Origin: Bacteroidales bacterium UBA5342
Lineage (GTDB): Bacteria; Bacteroidota; Bacteroidia; Bacteroidales; UBA5342
Direction: 5' to 3'
Assembly: GCA_002408065.1 (NCBI GenBank)
Contig: DHQI01000052.1
Span: 1 to 18,013 of the forward strand
Length of the DNA: 18,013 bases
Shown here one piece after another: positions 7,287 through 14,329 of the stretch. Below the pieces are notes generated by a model. The model saw only the letters and a program-made list of their open reading frames with translations. It searched no databases and was not told the origin of the DNA. Position numbers and translations under genes: made by a program. Numbering within the stretch: the first letter of the stretch is position 1; every line of letters starts with the position of its first letter.

Positions 7287-8177
7287 CTATAACATTCCTT
7301 TAGTACTAGGTAAATCTAAGGAATAAGGTTCTTGTTTTACAGCCATTCCTATGGCACGGGCAAAGGCCTTAAAAATGCCCTCTATTTTATGGTGTTCGTT
7401 ATCTCCTTCTGCTTTTATGTATAGATTGATGCGTGCTGCGTCAGAAAAGGATTTAAAAAAGTGCATAAACATTTCTGTTGGCATATCGCCTACATATTCG
7501 CGACTAAAATCCGCGACCCAATTGAGCCAGGGGCGACCACCAAAATCCAGAGCTACCCAGCAAATGCTTTCATCCATAGGTAGAAAGAAACCATAGCGAC
7601 TCAGTCCTTTTTTGTCACCAATAGCTTGCGAAAAAGCCTCTCCCAAAGCTATAGCGGTATCTTCTATCGTGTGGTGTTCGTCCACTTGCAGATCGCCGTT
7701 AACCTTGATCTCCAGGTCGCAGCCGCTGTGCTTGCCTATTTGATCCAGCATATGGTCAAAAAAGCCAAGACCTGTGTCTATTGATGTTTTGCCGCTGCCT
7801 TCCAGCGATAGTTTAACAGCGATGTCTGTTTCTTTTGTAGTACGAACGACTGTGCCTTGACGTTGAGTACGGCGTAGTATTTGGTATACATTATCCCAAT
7901 TCATCCCTTCGGTAAATAGAACTGAAAGGCCGGGAAAGGCTACGAAATCATTGGCACTTATTAGAGCATCACCGCATTCTTGTTGGGTTTCGCGACTGAT
8001 AAGTTGATAAGGAATGTCTTCGGATTTAAAAGCGGCTTTTACGGTTTCATCCGGCTCCGTCATCAATACGACCGCGTAATTAAGTGAGTAGTGGATAAAA
8101 TAAAGGTTGCGTATAAATCCTTTTGCTATGCCGTCAGCTTCTGAAATAGCTGTTCTGTGTATAAATATTTTTTTCAT
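7287..8177 (-). CDS. hisB: Imidazoleglycerol-phosphate dehydratase with degenerate N-terminal phosphatase-like region
   Basis: The C-terminal part (about 108-296) is a complete dehydratase of histidine synthesis, converting imidazoleglycerol phosphate to imidazoleacetol phosphate. Metal-binding motifs are all present: FFDHMLDQIGKH (139-150), DEHHTIEDT (166-174), LPMDES (199-204), MHFFKSF (238-244), EHHKIE (261-266) and the LPSTKG end. About 107 residues precede it. This part resembles a shrunken HAD phosphatase domain of bifunctional HisB. FIHRTAIS (5-12) aligns with FIDRDGTL, so both catalytic aspartates are replaced (by His and Thr). VLMTEPD (37-43) aligns with the next core strand, and GMNW (91-94) with the domain linker. 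The zinc loop and later aspartates are missing. No other his gene lies nearby. tcdA lies 60 bases upstream on the same strand. Confidence 0.93.
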   Translation of the reverse strand: MKKIFIHRTAISEADGIAKGFIRNLYFIHYSLNYAVVLMTEPDETVKAAFKSEDIPYQLISRETQQECGDALISANDFVAFPGLSVLFTEGMNWDNVYQILRRTQRQGTVVRTTKETDIAVKLSLEGSGKTSIDTGLGFFDHMLDQIGKHSGCDLEIKVNGDLQVDEHHTIEDTAIALGEAFSQAIGDKKGLSRYGFFLPMDESICWVALDFGGRPWLNWVADFSREYVGDMPTEMFMHFFKSFSDAARINLYIKAEGDNEHHKIEGIFKAFARAIGMAVKQEPYSLDLPSTKGML

Positions 8178-8197
8178 TTTATTTTTTTAATTTAGCT

Positions 8198-8237
8198 TGC
8201 TGAGCCCCTCCCGGTGTATTGCGGGATCGGGGGAGCA
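8198..8237. other. G+C-rich hairpin between tcdA and hisB
   Basis: Arms TGCT + CCCC + TCCCG pair with CGGGA + GGGG + AGCA around an 8-base loop, with three-base bulges on each side. It starts directly after the tcdA stop. The only T-run (8241-8247) follows on the plus strand, where no upstream gene exists. On the minus strand it could be a weak terminator, a processing site or an attenuator ahead of hisB. Confidence 0.55.
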
Positions 8238-8975
8238 TCATTTTTTTATTCTTTCATCCGCCACTAAATCTTCGATTACAGCAGCAGCCATAGTGCAACC
8301 AAAAATGGCCGGCATATACGAGATGGTGCCAACAATGGATTTCTTGTTTTGTTCTTCTTCACAGTGTACCACGGCTTCTTTTCGGACTAATTCGGTAGAG
8401 AATACGGTTTTAAATTTCTTCTTAAAACCCATTTTTCCCAGACGTTTGCGAATCGTTTTTGCTAGGCTGCAATTGTATGTTTTTGATATATTGGCAATTT
8501 TTACTTGTGAAGGATCACTTTTGCCACCTGCTCCCATTGATGAGATCAGTTGATAGCCCAAGTTAAGACTTTCCATTATGAGGTATAGCTTAGGGCTTAA
8601 GGTGTCTATGGCGTCTATCACGTAGTCGTAGCTTTGAGCTTGTAGAACTTCAGGTGTGCGCTCGTCTCGCAAGAATTCGTTTATTACAGTCAACTCTATA
8701 TCAGGGTTAATATCCCGTAGTCTTTCGGCCATAAGATCTGCCTTGGCTTTGCCCAGGTTGCTGCGTGTGGCTAAAAGTTGTCTGTTAAGGTTCGTCAGGC
8801 TAACGACATCGCCATCTACTAAGGTCATTCTTCCTATGCCGGTACGGGCCAGCATCTCTGCTGCATAGGCGCCTACGCCTCCCAGTCCCACAATGATGAT
8901 GTTAGCTTGTTTGAGTAATGCTGTTTTTTCAGGAGAAAGGAAAAGCTCTGTACGCGATAACCAGTTTTCTGACAT
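8238..8975 (-). CDS. tcdA: tRNA threonylcarbamoyladenosine dehydratase TcdA
   Basis: TcdA uses ATP to cyclise t6A at position 37 of ANN-decoding tRNAs to ct6A. It belongs to the ThiF/MoeB/E1 adenylating family. The 245-residue protein shows RTELFLS (8-14), the nucleotide loop GLGGVG (30-35), DGD (54-56), NLNRQ (62-66), DAID (121-124) and the family-specific SSMGAGGKSDP (145-155). The C-terminal part has GTISYMPAIFGCTMA (216-230). The start is two bases after the stop of the CBS gene, so the two form an operon, with hisB possibly as third gene. Length and motifs separate it from ThiF and MoeB, which carry zinc-binding cysteine pairs not seen here. Confidence 0.95.
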   Translation of the reverse strand: MSENWLSRTELFLSPEKTALLKQANIIIVGLGGVGAYAAEMLARTGIGRMTLVDGDVVSLTNLNRQLLATRSNLGKAKADLMAERLRDINPDIELTVINEFLRDERTPEVLQAQSYDYVIDAIDTLSPKLYLIMESLNLGYQLISSMGAGGKSDPSQVKIANISKTYNCSLAKTIRKRLGKMGFKKKFKTVFSTELVRKEAVVHCEEEQNKKSIVGTISYMPAIFGCTMAAAVIEDLVADERIKK

Positions 8976-8977
8976 AA

Positions 8978-9637
8978 TTATACGTTGATGTAATTCATTA
9001 ATGCTTCGTATCGCTCTTCCTGGATATGGTCGATTTTTCCTTTGTTCATGAACCAGGCGTTCACATGGTAACTATGGCGTTCTAATGCTTGGATGACTTC
9101 TGTTGCATCTTTTTTGTTAATGCTAAAAACGACATTGACCTTAGTTGTGCCTTCGATGGGAAATATACTTAAGAGGGTGATCTTACTATTCGTGTTTTCT
9201 ACGATGCCGGATAGTTCATGGAGGGAGTAATTGTTGTAACTCAGTTCCAGTTCCAGAATAGCACCTCCGTTTCCAATCGGAAAAATGTCGAACACGCGCT
9301 TAAAGATGTCTTTCATTAATACCACTCCTAATAAGTTGTTGTATTTGTCTGTTACCGGTAGGACATCTGTATTGAGGTAATGAAAGCTACGGATACTCTC
9401 CCATATATGATCATCGGAGTTTAGCGCATTTTTTTTCATCAGTTGTTCCACTCTATTTAGTGTTGTCTCTTGGGGTAACATCTCCAAATCAACATTAAAG
9501 AAGAAGCCGTAATGGCCATTAATACAGGCCGGAAACTGCTCTAAGCGATTATCTGTTGCTATTTTTAAAGCTTTTTCTATGGTCGTGTCTCCATCGGGCA
9601 AAGAAAAGGTGGTATTTATGAAATCTTTTGTGAGCAT
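8978..9637 (-). CDS. CBS-domain protein with a C-terminal ACT-like region
   Basis: A 219-residue cytoplasmic protein. Residues about 1-120 form a CBS pair: the first motif covers the N-terminal part, and the second includes DVLPVTDKYNNLLGVVLMKDIF (91-112). Residues about 125-198 have an ACT-like pattern (GGAILELELSYNNYSLHELSGIVE, then a hydrophobic strand and a second amphipathic helix). CBS and ACT domains bind small ligands such as adenine nucleotides or amino acids, so a sensor or regulator role is likely but the ligand is unknown. I chose ATG 9637 because the longer frame up to 9847 would run into pdxJ and its promoter. It heads an operon with tcdA and diverges from pdxJ. Confidence 0.85.
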   Translation of the reverse strand: MLTKDFINTTFSLPDGDTTIEKALKIATDNRLEQFPACINGHYGFFFNVDLEMLPQETTLNRVEQLMKKNALNSDDHIWESIRSFHYLNTDVLPVTDKYNNLLGVVLMKDIFKRVFDIFPIGNGGAILELELSYNNYSLHELSGIVENTNSKITLLSIFPIEGTTKVNVVFSINKKDATEVIQALERHSYHVNAWFMNKGKIDHIQEERYEALMNYINV

Positions 9638-9661
9638 GCTTCTTTTTAGGTCTTTTAGTCT

Positions 9662-9669
9662 TACTTTTG
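9662..9669 (+). promoter_or_regulatory. -7 box for pdxJ
   Basis: TACTTTTG fully matches TAnnTTTG and lies 28 bases before the pdxJ ATG. No good TTTG occurs 19 bases upstream, where the sequence is the start of the CBS gene. It is only five bases from the opposing box at 9675-9682. Confidence 0.5.
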
Positions 9670-9674
9670 CACTA

Positions 9675-9682
9675 CAAAAATA
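9675..9682 (-). promoter_or_regulatory. -7 box for the CBS gene
   Basis: TATTTTTG on the minus strand fully matches TAnnTTTG and lies 37 bases before the CBS ATG. At -33 only a partial match (TTTCG, about 9702-9706) is seen, inside the first codons of pdxJ. Confidence 0.45.
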
Positions 9683-9697
9683 TAGAATTTTTCTCCA

Positions 9698-10411
9698 ATG
9701 ACGAAACTCAGTGTTAATGTTAATAAAGTAGCTACCATACGAAATGCTCGTGGTGGTAATATGCCAAACCTTATTCAGGTAGTAAAAGATTGTGAAACTT
9801 ACGGGGCAGATGGTATTACGGTACATCCTCGTCCGGACGAACGTCATATACGCTATAAGGATGTTCGTGACTTAAAGCCCGTTCTGAGCACTGAATTCAA
9901 TATTGAAGGAAATCCGCAAAAGTCGTTTGTAGATTTGGTATGCCAGAACAGACCCGCTCAAGTCACTTTGGTGCCAGATGCTCACGATGCTATCACGTCT
10001 AATTCCGGATGGGATACTATAAAGCATGCTTCTTTTTTATCTGAGGTGATTGACGAATTTCAGAGTAAAGGTATTCGTGTCTCAATTTTTGTAGGCACAG
10101 AATTGGAATATATAGAAGGTGCAAAGAAAGTGGGGGCTGACCGTATAGAGCTTTATACTGAACCTTATGCTACTGACTACCCAAAGGATAAAGAAAACGC
10201 AGTAGTCCCGTTTGTAAAGGCCGCGCAGTATGCTAAATCTTTAGGTTTAGGAGTAAATGCGGGGCACGATCTCAGTCTTGATAATCTGAAATGGTTTAGT
10301 GAGCATATTCCTTTCTTAGATGAAGTTTCAATAGGTCATGCGCTTATTTGTGAAGCTCTCTATTTGGGCTTGGAAGAGACTATTAAGCGCTACAAAGCCT
10401 GTTTGGTATAG
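9698..10411 (+). CDS. pdxJ: Pyridoxine 5'-phosphate synthase PdxJ
   Basis: PdxJ condenses 1-deoxyxylulose 5-phosphate with 3-amino-2-oxopropyl phosphate to give pyridoxine 5'-phosphate, the last ring-forming step of the DXP-dependent vitamin B6 route. The 237-residue TIM barrel has all expected motifs: LSVNVNKVATIRNARGG (4-20), HPRPDERHIR (43-52), EFNIEGNP (66-73), VTLVPD (89-94), TSNSGWD (100-106), ELYTEPYA (151-158), LGVNAGHDL (184-192) and EVSIGHALI (209-217). His43, Glu70 and His190 match the catalytic residues of the E. coli enzyme. Its product, PLP, is the cofactor of MetY and ArgD in this window, though no shared regulation is visible. The start MTKLSVNVNK is standard. Confidence 0.97.
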   Translation: MTKLSVNVNKVATIRNARGGNMPNLIQVVKDCETYGADGITVHPRPDERHIRYKDVRDLKPVLSTEFNIEGNPQKSFVDLVCQNRPAQVTLVPDAHDAITSNSGWDTIKHASFLSEVIDEFQSKGIRVSIFVGTELEYIEGAKKVGADRIELYTEPYATDYPKDKENAVVPFVKAAQYAKSLGLGVNAGHDLSLDNLKWFSEHIPFLDEVSIGHALICEALYLGLEETIKRYKACLV

Positions 10412-10451
10412 CCTTGCATAAATGAGTTTATTAAGATTTTACGGTGCTTGT

Positions 10452-10913
10452 TTAGAATGATTTTGGAGTTTCCTCTATGACAGCGTCCGGGTTGACTTCC
10501 ATTACCTTAATTTTAAATTCTTCAAAATGATTTTTGTTCTTTTTGTTTGGGATGATGCGGACATTTAACTTTTTCCCCTCGAAATCATAATAGTCCACTT
10601 TCCAGGTGGGGTTTCTGTTAAAGGTGATATTGGTAACTCTTACCTTGTGGACCTTATTTAATGGTATACGCTTAGTTTCTTTTTTATGTATAATATAAAG
10701 GAAGTCACCGTCATATTCCAAGTGTTTGCGATTGTTGAAGTAGTGATATGAAATGGTGGTGATAAAGCTAATTCCTAAGTAGGTTTGGGTGATGATGCTG
10801 TTGACGTCCTGCTCTTTGACGATGTTTCGAAAGAAAAGATAAAGTGACGCTGTAGCAATGGTTGCATAGATGTACTTTACCCACATGATATGGGTTGAGA
10901 TACGTTTCCTCAT
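10452..10913 (-). CDS. Small membrane protein with a possible PH-like cytoplasmic domain
   Basis: I do not recognise this gene. The 153-residue product has a basic N-terminus (MRKRISTHIMWVKYIY), a membrane helix at about 12-29, a short polar loop and a second helix at about 43-59. The remaining 90 residues are polar and strand-rich: EYDGDFLYIIHKKETKRIPLNKV (66-88), then WKVDYYDFEGKKLNVRIIPN (104-123). They end in a short helix at about 128-140. Two helices followed by a small beta-rich domain recalls bacterial PH-like (YdbT/bPH-type) membrane proteins. This is an impression from pattern, not a match. No promoter is evident, and the proC terminator lies upstream. It converges with pdxJ. Confidence 0.75.
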   Translation of the reverse strand: MRKRISTHIMWVKYIYATIATASLYLFFRNIVKEQDVNSIITQTYLGISFITTISYHYFNNRKHLEYDGDFLYIIHKKETKRIPLNKVHKVRVTNITFNRNPTWKVDYYDFEGKKLNVRIIPNKKNKNHFEEFKIKVMEVNPDAVIEETPKSF

Positions 10914-10965
10914 TTCAATGATATGGTTGATTTGTTTGTAATGTAAGTTGGTGTTTTTTTAATAA

Positions 10966-11004
10966 CAAAAAAAGTGCCAATGCAGGGTTGGTTGCATTGG
11001 CACT
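10966..11004 (-). terminator. Terminator of proC
   Basis: Perfect 12-bp arms AGTGCCAATGCA (10973-10984) and TGCATTGGCACT (10993-11004) flank an 8-base loop. On the minus strand a T-run follows (10973-10967). It lies about 65 bases after the proC stop. Confidence 0.92.
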
Positions 11005-11069
11005 ATTTCGAGAATTAACCTATGTTAATTTTTAACCTTGAATATTCGTAAATTTGGTCAAAAATATCC

Positions 11070-11855
11070 TTATTCTAAAGCTTTTTCGTACGAAGCTATG
11101 ATGCCTTGAATGATAGCAGAACTATAGCCGTTGTGCTCCATTTCATTTAATCCTGCTATGGTAACACCGCCCGGGGTTGTTACCTTGTCAATTTCAACTT
11201 CAGGGTTTGATTTGTTTTGTAAGATGAGTTCGGCAGCGCCTTTAGCTATCTGGGCTCCCATTTTGGCGGCATCAGCTGCCGGTAGGCCAATTTCGACCCC
11301 TGCTTGTGTGGCTGCTCTGATAAAACGGAGTGCGAATGCAATACCACAACCAGCTACGGCTGTTCCGGCTGCCATCTTATCTTCTTCAAGGAAAATGACC
11401 TGTCCAAGAGTGGAAAAGATATTTTCAATCATTGCTTTTTTGTTTTGTGAAGCGTTAAAGTCAGCTATACAGCTCATTGATTCGCCAACCATAGCTCCGG
11501 TATTTGGCATAACACGGAAAAAGGTGGTTGTGTCGCCTAAATATTTAAAGGTCGTTGCGGAGCTGAGGCCGGTAACGCAGGAGGCCAGGATATGATCGGC
11601 AGTAAAAACGTCTTTGATTTCTTCCAAAACACTTTCAGCAATCCAGGGTTTAACAACCAAGAGTACGAGCTTGGATGCTTTGATTAGGGCTATGTTGTCA
11701 GCTACTTTGTAGCCTTCTTTTTCAAATTTTTTGATGGCAGTTTCGTCTTTAGTGGACAAATAAATGTTTTCGGCTTTGTATTGCCCGTTTTTTACAAGCC
11801 CTTGGGCAATAGCAAATCCCATATTGCCGGCTCCTATGATAGATATGTTGTTCAT
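11070..11855 (-). CDS. proC: Pyrroline-5-carboxylate reductase ProC
   Basis: ProC reduces pyrroline-5-carboxylate to proline with NAD(P)H in the cytoplasm. The 261-residue protein begins with a Rossmann fold, SIIGAGNMG (5-13). It has the substrate-side segment RVMPNTGAMVG (114-124), the helix region GIAFALRFIRAATQAGVEIGLP (171-192) and the signature TTPGGVTIAGLNEME (226-240). The usual MPNTPA and SGSGPA blocks read MPNTGA and AGCGIA here; I recall similar variants in Bacteroidota. I chose ATG 11855 because the in-frame start at 11870 is a TTG and adds five odd residues. argD lies 90 bases upstream on the same strand; the pair is likely one operon, ended by the hairpin at 10966-11004. Confidence 0.94.
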   Translation of the reverse strand: MNNISIIGAGNMGFAIAQGLVKNGQYKAENIYLSTKDETAIKKFEKEGYKVADNIALIKASKLVLLVVKPWIAESVLEEIKDVFTADHILASCVTGLSSATTFKYLGDTTTFFRVMPNTGAMVGESMSCIADFNASQNKKAMIENIFSTLGQVIFLEEDKMAAGTAVAGCGIAFALRFIRAATQAGVEIGLPAADAAKMGAQIAKGAAELILQNKSNPEVEIDKVTTPGGVTIAGLNEMEHNGYSSAIIQGIIASYEKALE

Positions 11856-11860
11856 GGTTT

Positions 11861-11885
11861 TAAAATTCAAGATTCAAAATTCAGA
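11861..11885. repeat. Short-period ATTCAA repeat before proC
   Basis: Three near-identical units (AAATTCA, AGATTCA, AAATTCA) follow each other with a period of 7 to 8 bases. Read on the minus strand this is a TTGAA-rich repeat, like the GAAATTT repeat at 1341-1373 before pyrD. Both lie just upstream of a start codon. Confidence 0.4.
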
Positions 11886-11945
11886 CTTAGAGAAATAGCT
11901 TACGTATGTACTTATTCCAGTCTTTTTTCTTTACGTCCTATTTAA

Positions 11946-13067
11946 TTATAAATGTTTCTTTAAAGCGGTCAGGAACACGTCGGCTTCTTTTTTATTTAAA
12001 CAGAGTGGTGGTAGTAATCTAACAGTATTGGATCCTGATACTCCTGTAAAGATGTGTTCTTCAAAAAGAAGTTTTGTACGCAACTCCTTGATGGGCTCTT
12101 CAAACTCCAGTCCGATCATAAGTCCAAGACCACGAACGTCTTTGATTTGTGGTAGTTGCTTAAGTTCATCAATCAGGTACTGCCCTATCTCAGCAGCATT
12201 TTCAATGAGGTTTTCATCTTTCATCACATCAAGAACAGCTATACCTGCCGCACAAGCCAAGTGGTTGCCGCCAAATGTGGTGCCTAGCATACCGTATTGC
12301 GCGTCGAAAAGTGGTGCTATCATCACACCGCCAATAGGGAAACCATTCCCCATGCCTTTGGCTAGGGTGATAACATCCGGCACTATTCCGGTATGTTGAT
12401 GTGCAAAGAATTTACCTGAACGCCCATAGCCGGACTGTATCTCATCAAGAATCAGGATGGTGCCTGTTTCAGTGCAGCGTTTTCTGATGTAGGCTAAAAA
12501 TTCAGGATCTGGAATAATGATACCTCCGATACCTAGAATACCTTCAATAATTACTGCACAGGCTTCTTCTTTGGCGATTTCGGCTTCAAAAGCTTCCATG
12601 TCGTTTAGGGGAAGTATACAGGTGTTCTTTGTTTGGTTTACCGGGGCTACTATCTTGGGATTGTCTGTAATAGCTACAGCTGCTGATGTGCGCCCGTGAA
12701 AGGCTTTACTAAAAGAGATGATGCGTTTTTTGCCCGTATGGAAGGAGGCTAATTTTATGGCATTCTCATTGGCTTCTGCGCCAGAATTGCAAAGGAAAAG
12801 ATCGAATTCTTCGTAGCCGCTTAGTTCACCTAATTTTTGAGCTAATTCTTTTTGTAAACTGTTTTGTACAGAGTTAGAATAAAAACCGATTCGTCCTAAT
12901 TGTGTGGCTATTTTTTCGTTGTAATGCGGGTGAGCATGCCCAATAGAGATAACGGCATGGCCGCCGTAAAGATCGAGGTATTCGGTCTCGTTTTTGTCAT
13001 ATACGTAGCAACTTTGTGCTCTTACAGGTTCAATGTCGAACAGGGGGTAAACGTCGAATAGTTTCAT
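11946..13067 (-). CDS. argD: Acetylornithine/succinylornithine aminotransferase ArgD
   Basis: A class III PLP aminotransferase that converts N-acylglutamate semialdehyde to N-acylornithine in arginine synthesis. Bacteroidota studied so far use N-succinyl rather than N-acetyl intermediates, so succinylornithine is a plausible substrate. The 373-residue protein shows NSGAEANE (94-101), FHGRTSAA (123-130), LDEIQSGYGR (207-216), PLP-lysine Lys237 in TLAKGMGNGFPIGG, GTTFGGNHLA (262-271) and Arg350 in VRLLPPL. The usual EPVQGEGG segment reads EGILGIGG (175-182). I chose ATG 13067 because the longer frame up to 13121 runs through the promoter region and adds 18 non-family residues. proC follows in the same direction; dprA diverges. 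Confidence 0.94.
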   Translation of the reverse strand: MKLFDVYPLFDIEPVRAQSCYVYDKNETEYLDLYGGHAVISIGHAHPHYNEKIATQLGRIGFYSNSVQNSLQKELAQKLGELSGYEEFDLFLCNSGAEANENAIKLASFHTGKKRIISFSKAFHGRTSAAVAITDNPKIVAPVNQTKNTCILPLNDMEAFEAEIAKEEACAVIIEGILGIGGIIIPDPEFLAYIRKRCTETGTILILDEIQSGYGRSGKFFAHQHTGIVPDVITLAKGMGNGFPIGGVMIAPLFDAQYGMLGTTFGGNHLACAAGIAVLDVMKDENLIENAAEIGQYLIDELKQLPQIKDVRGLGLMIGLEFEEPIKELRTKLLFEEHIFTGVSGSNTVRLLPPLCLNKKEADVFLTALKKHL

Positions 13068-13087
13068 GTTTTTATTAAAATTTAGTG

Positions 13088-13095
13088 CAAAAATA
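13088..13095 (-). promoter_or_regulatory. -7 box for argD-proC
   Basis: TATTTTTG on the minus strand fully matches TAnnTTTG, 20 bases before the chosen argD ATG. No TTTG lies at the -33 spacing. Confidence 0.45.
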
Positions 13096-13173
13096 CTCAT
13101 TTGTTTACAATCTATTAGCACAAGTGAACTTATGTTAGGAGATTTTGTATAAAACTGTTAATATTGCAGGTCA

Positions 13174-14280
13174 ATGGAGCAGTTACAGTATCAAATAGCT
13201 TTAAGCAAGATAAAAGGCATTGGTGATGCCTCAATCAAGGCCTTGGTGGCATACATGGGTGGGGTAGAGCAGGTTTTTAAAGCAAAGGAAAGTCAGTTGA
13301 GGGAGGTTCCCGGCATAGATACCCGTGCAGTGATGCTCTTGCAGGGGCGCTCTAAAGCCCTGGAAACGGCTAAGAAAGAAGTCGATTTTATTCATAAGAA
13401 AAACATTCAGACGGCTTTTTTTACGGACAAAGATTATCCTTTACGTTTAAAAGAATGTGTTGATGCTCCCATTTTATTTTATTACAGAAGTTCGGTAGAT
13501 CTCAATGCCGCTAAAGTGATAAGTATTGTAGGAACGCGTCGTAGTACTCCTTATGGTACTGAAATGACCCAACGTTTGATAGCCGAAATAGCCCGGTATT
13601 ATCCTGAAACGTTGATTGTGAGTGGGCTGGCCTATGGTGTGGATATTGTTGCTCATCGCAATGCTTTGAAAAATGGCTTGCCTACCCTTGGTGTATTGGC
13701 TCACGGATTGGATAATATCTATCCCGGAGCTCATCGTCAAACAGCTGCTAAAATGTTAATTCAGGGGGGCTTGCTGACTGAATTTTCGAGTAATACGCGT
13801 CCCATTCCAGAGAATTTTGTACGACGTAACCGTATCGTTGCCGGAGTTAGTGATGCCACTATTGTGATAGAATCGGCTAAGCGGGGTGGTTCTTTAATTA
13901 CAGCAAATATTGCATCGTCTTATAACCGTGAAGTATTTGCTGTGCCTGGTATGTCTACCGAGCCCCAGAGTGAAGGTTGCAATAGTTTGATAAAAACTCA
14001 AAAAGCAATTATGGTTGAGGGGATTGAGGATCTTGAGTATCACTTGGGATGGTCTCGTGATGAGAACAAGAAACGCTCTCAACAGACGCGTCTACTTATT
14101 GATATGAATGACGAGGAGCAGATGGTATTTGATTATTTGCAGAAAGAGGGTAAATCTCACATTAACCCTATTAGCATTGTTTGTAAAATTCCTATGAGCA
14201 AGCTAGCTCCTATTCTTATTAATATGGAATTTAATGGTTTGCTGAAATGCTATCCTGGTGGTATGTATGAGTTGTCTTAA
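13174..14280 (+). CDS. dprA: DNA-processing protein DprA
   Basis: DprA protects incoming single-stranded DNA and loads RecA during natural transformation; it is also widespread in species not known to be competent. The 368-residue protein has three parts. A helix-hairpin-helix/SAM-like N-terminus (about 1-60) contains KIKGIGDASI. The Rossmann-like core (about 80-290) has SIVGTRRSTPYG (117-128), IVSGLAYGVDIVAHRNAL (148-165), NFVRRNRIVAG (214-224), ESAKRGGSLITA (233-244) and PGMSTEPQSEGCNSLI (258-273). A C-terminal winged helix follows (about 313-366). Length and motif order are normal. It diverges from argD and ends at a repeat and hairpin shared with the PfkB gene. Confidence 0.95.
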   Translation: MEQLQYQIALSKIKGIGDASIKALVAYMGGVEQVFKAKESQLREVPGIDTRAVMLLQGRSKALETAKKEVDFIHKKNIQTAFFTDKDYPLRLKECVDAPILFYYRSSVDLNAAKVISIVGTRRSTPYGTEMTQRLIAEIARYYPETLIVSGLAYGVDIVAHRNALKNGLPTLGVLAHGLDNIYPGAHRQTAAKMLIQGGLLTEFSSNTRPIPENFVRRNRIVAGVSDATIVIESAKRGGSLITANIASSYNREVFAVPGMSTEPQSEGCNSLIKTQKAIMVEGIEDLEYHLGWSRDENKKRSQQTRLLIDMNDEEQMVFDYLQKEGKSHINPISIVCKIPMSKLAPILINMEFNGLLKCYPGGMYELS

Positions 14281-14313
14281 CTTCGACTCCGCTCAGCTAC
14301 TGCTTCGACTCCG
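14281..14313. repeat. Direct repeat after dprA
   Basis: The 11-base unit CTTCGACTCCG occurs at 14281-14291, directly after the dprA stop, and again at 14303-14313, a period of 22 bases. The first copy continues as CTCAGC. The motif resembles an intergenic element I recall from other Bacteroidota genomes; that is memory, not a search result. Confidence 0.5.
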
Positions 14314-14329
14314 TTTTGATAGTTAGAAA

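Noticed and set aside
9638..9847. N-terminal extension of the CBS protein
   Set aside because: It overlaps pdxJ and both promoter boxes. The family-like sequence begins at ATG 9637.
10421..10434. ATAAA/TTTAT inverted repeat after pdxJ
   Set aside because: Five A/T pairs in an A+T-rich spacer; expected by chance.
13068..13121. Longer argD start
   Set aside because: It runs through the likely promoter, and the residues do not resemble ArgD.
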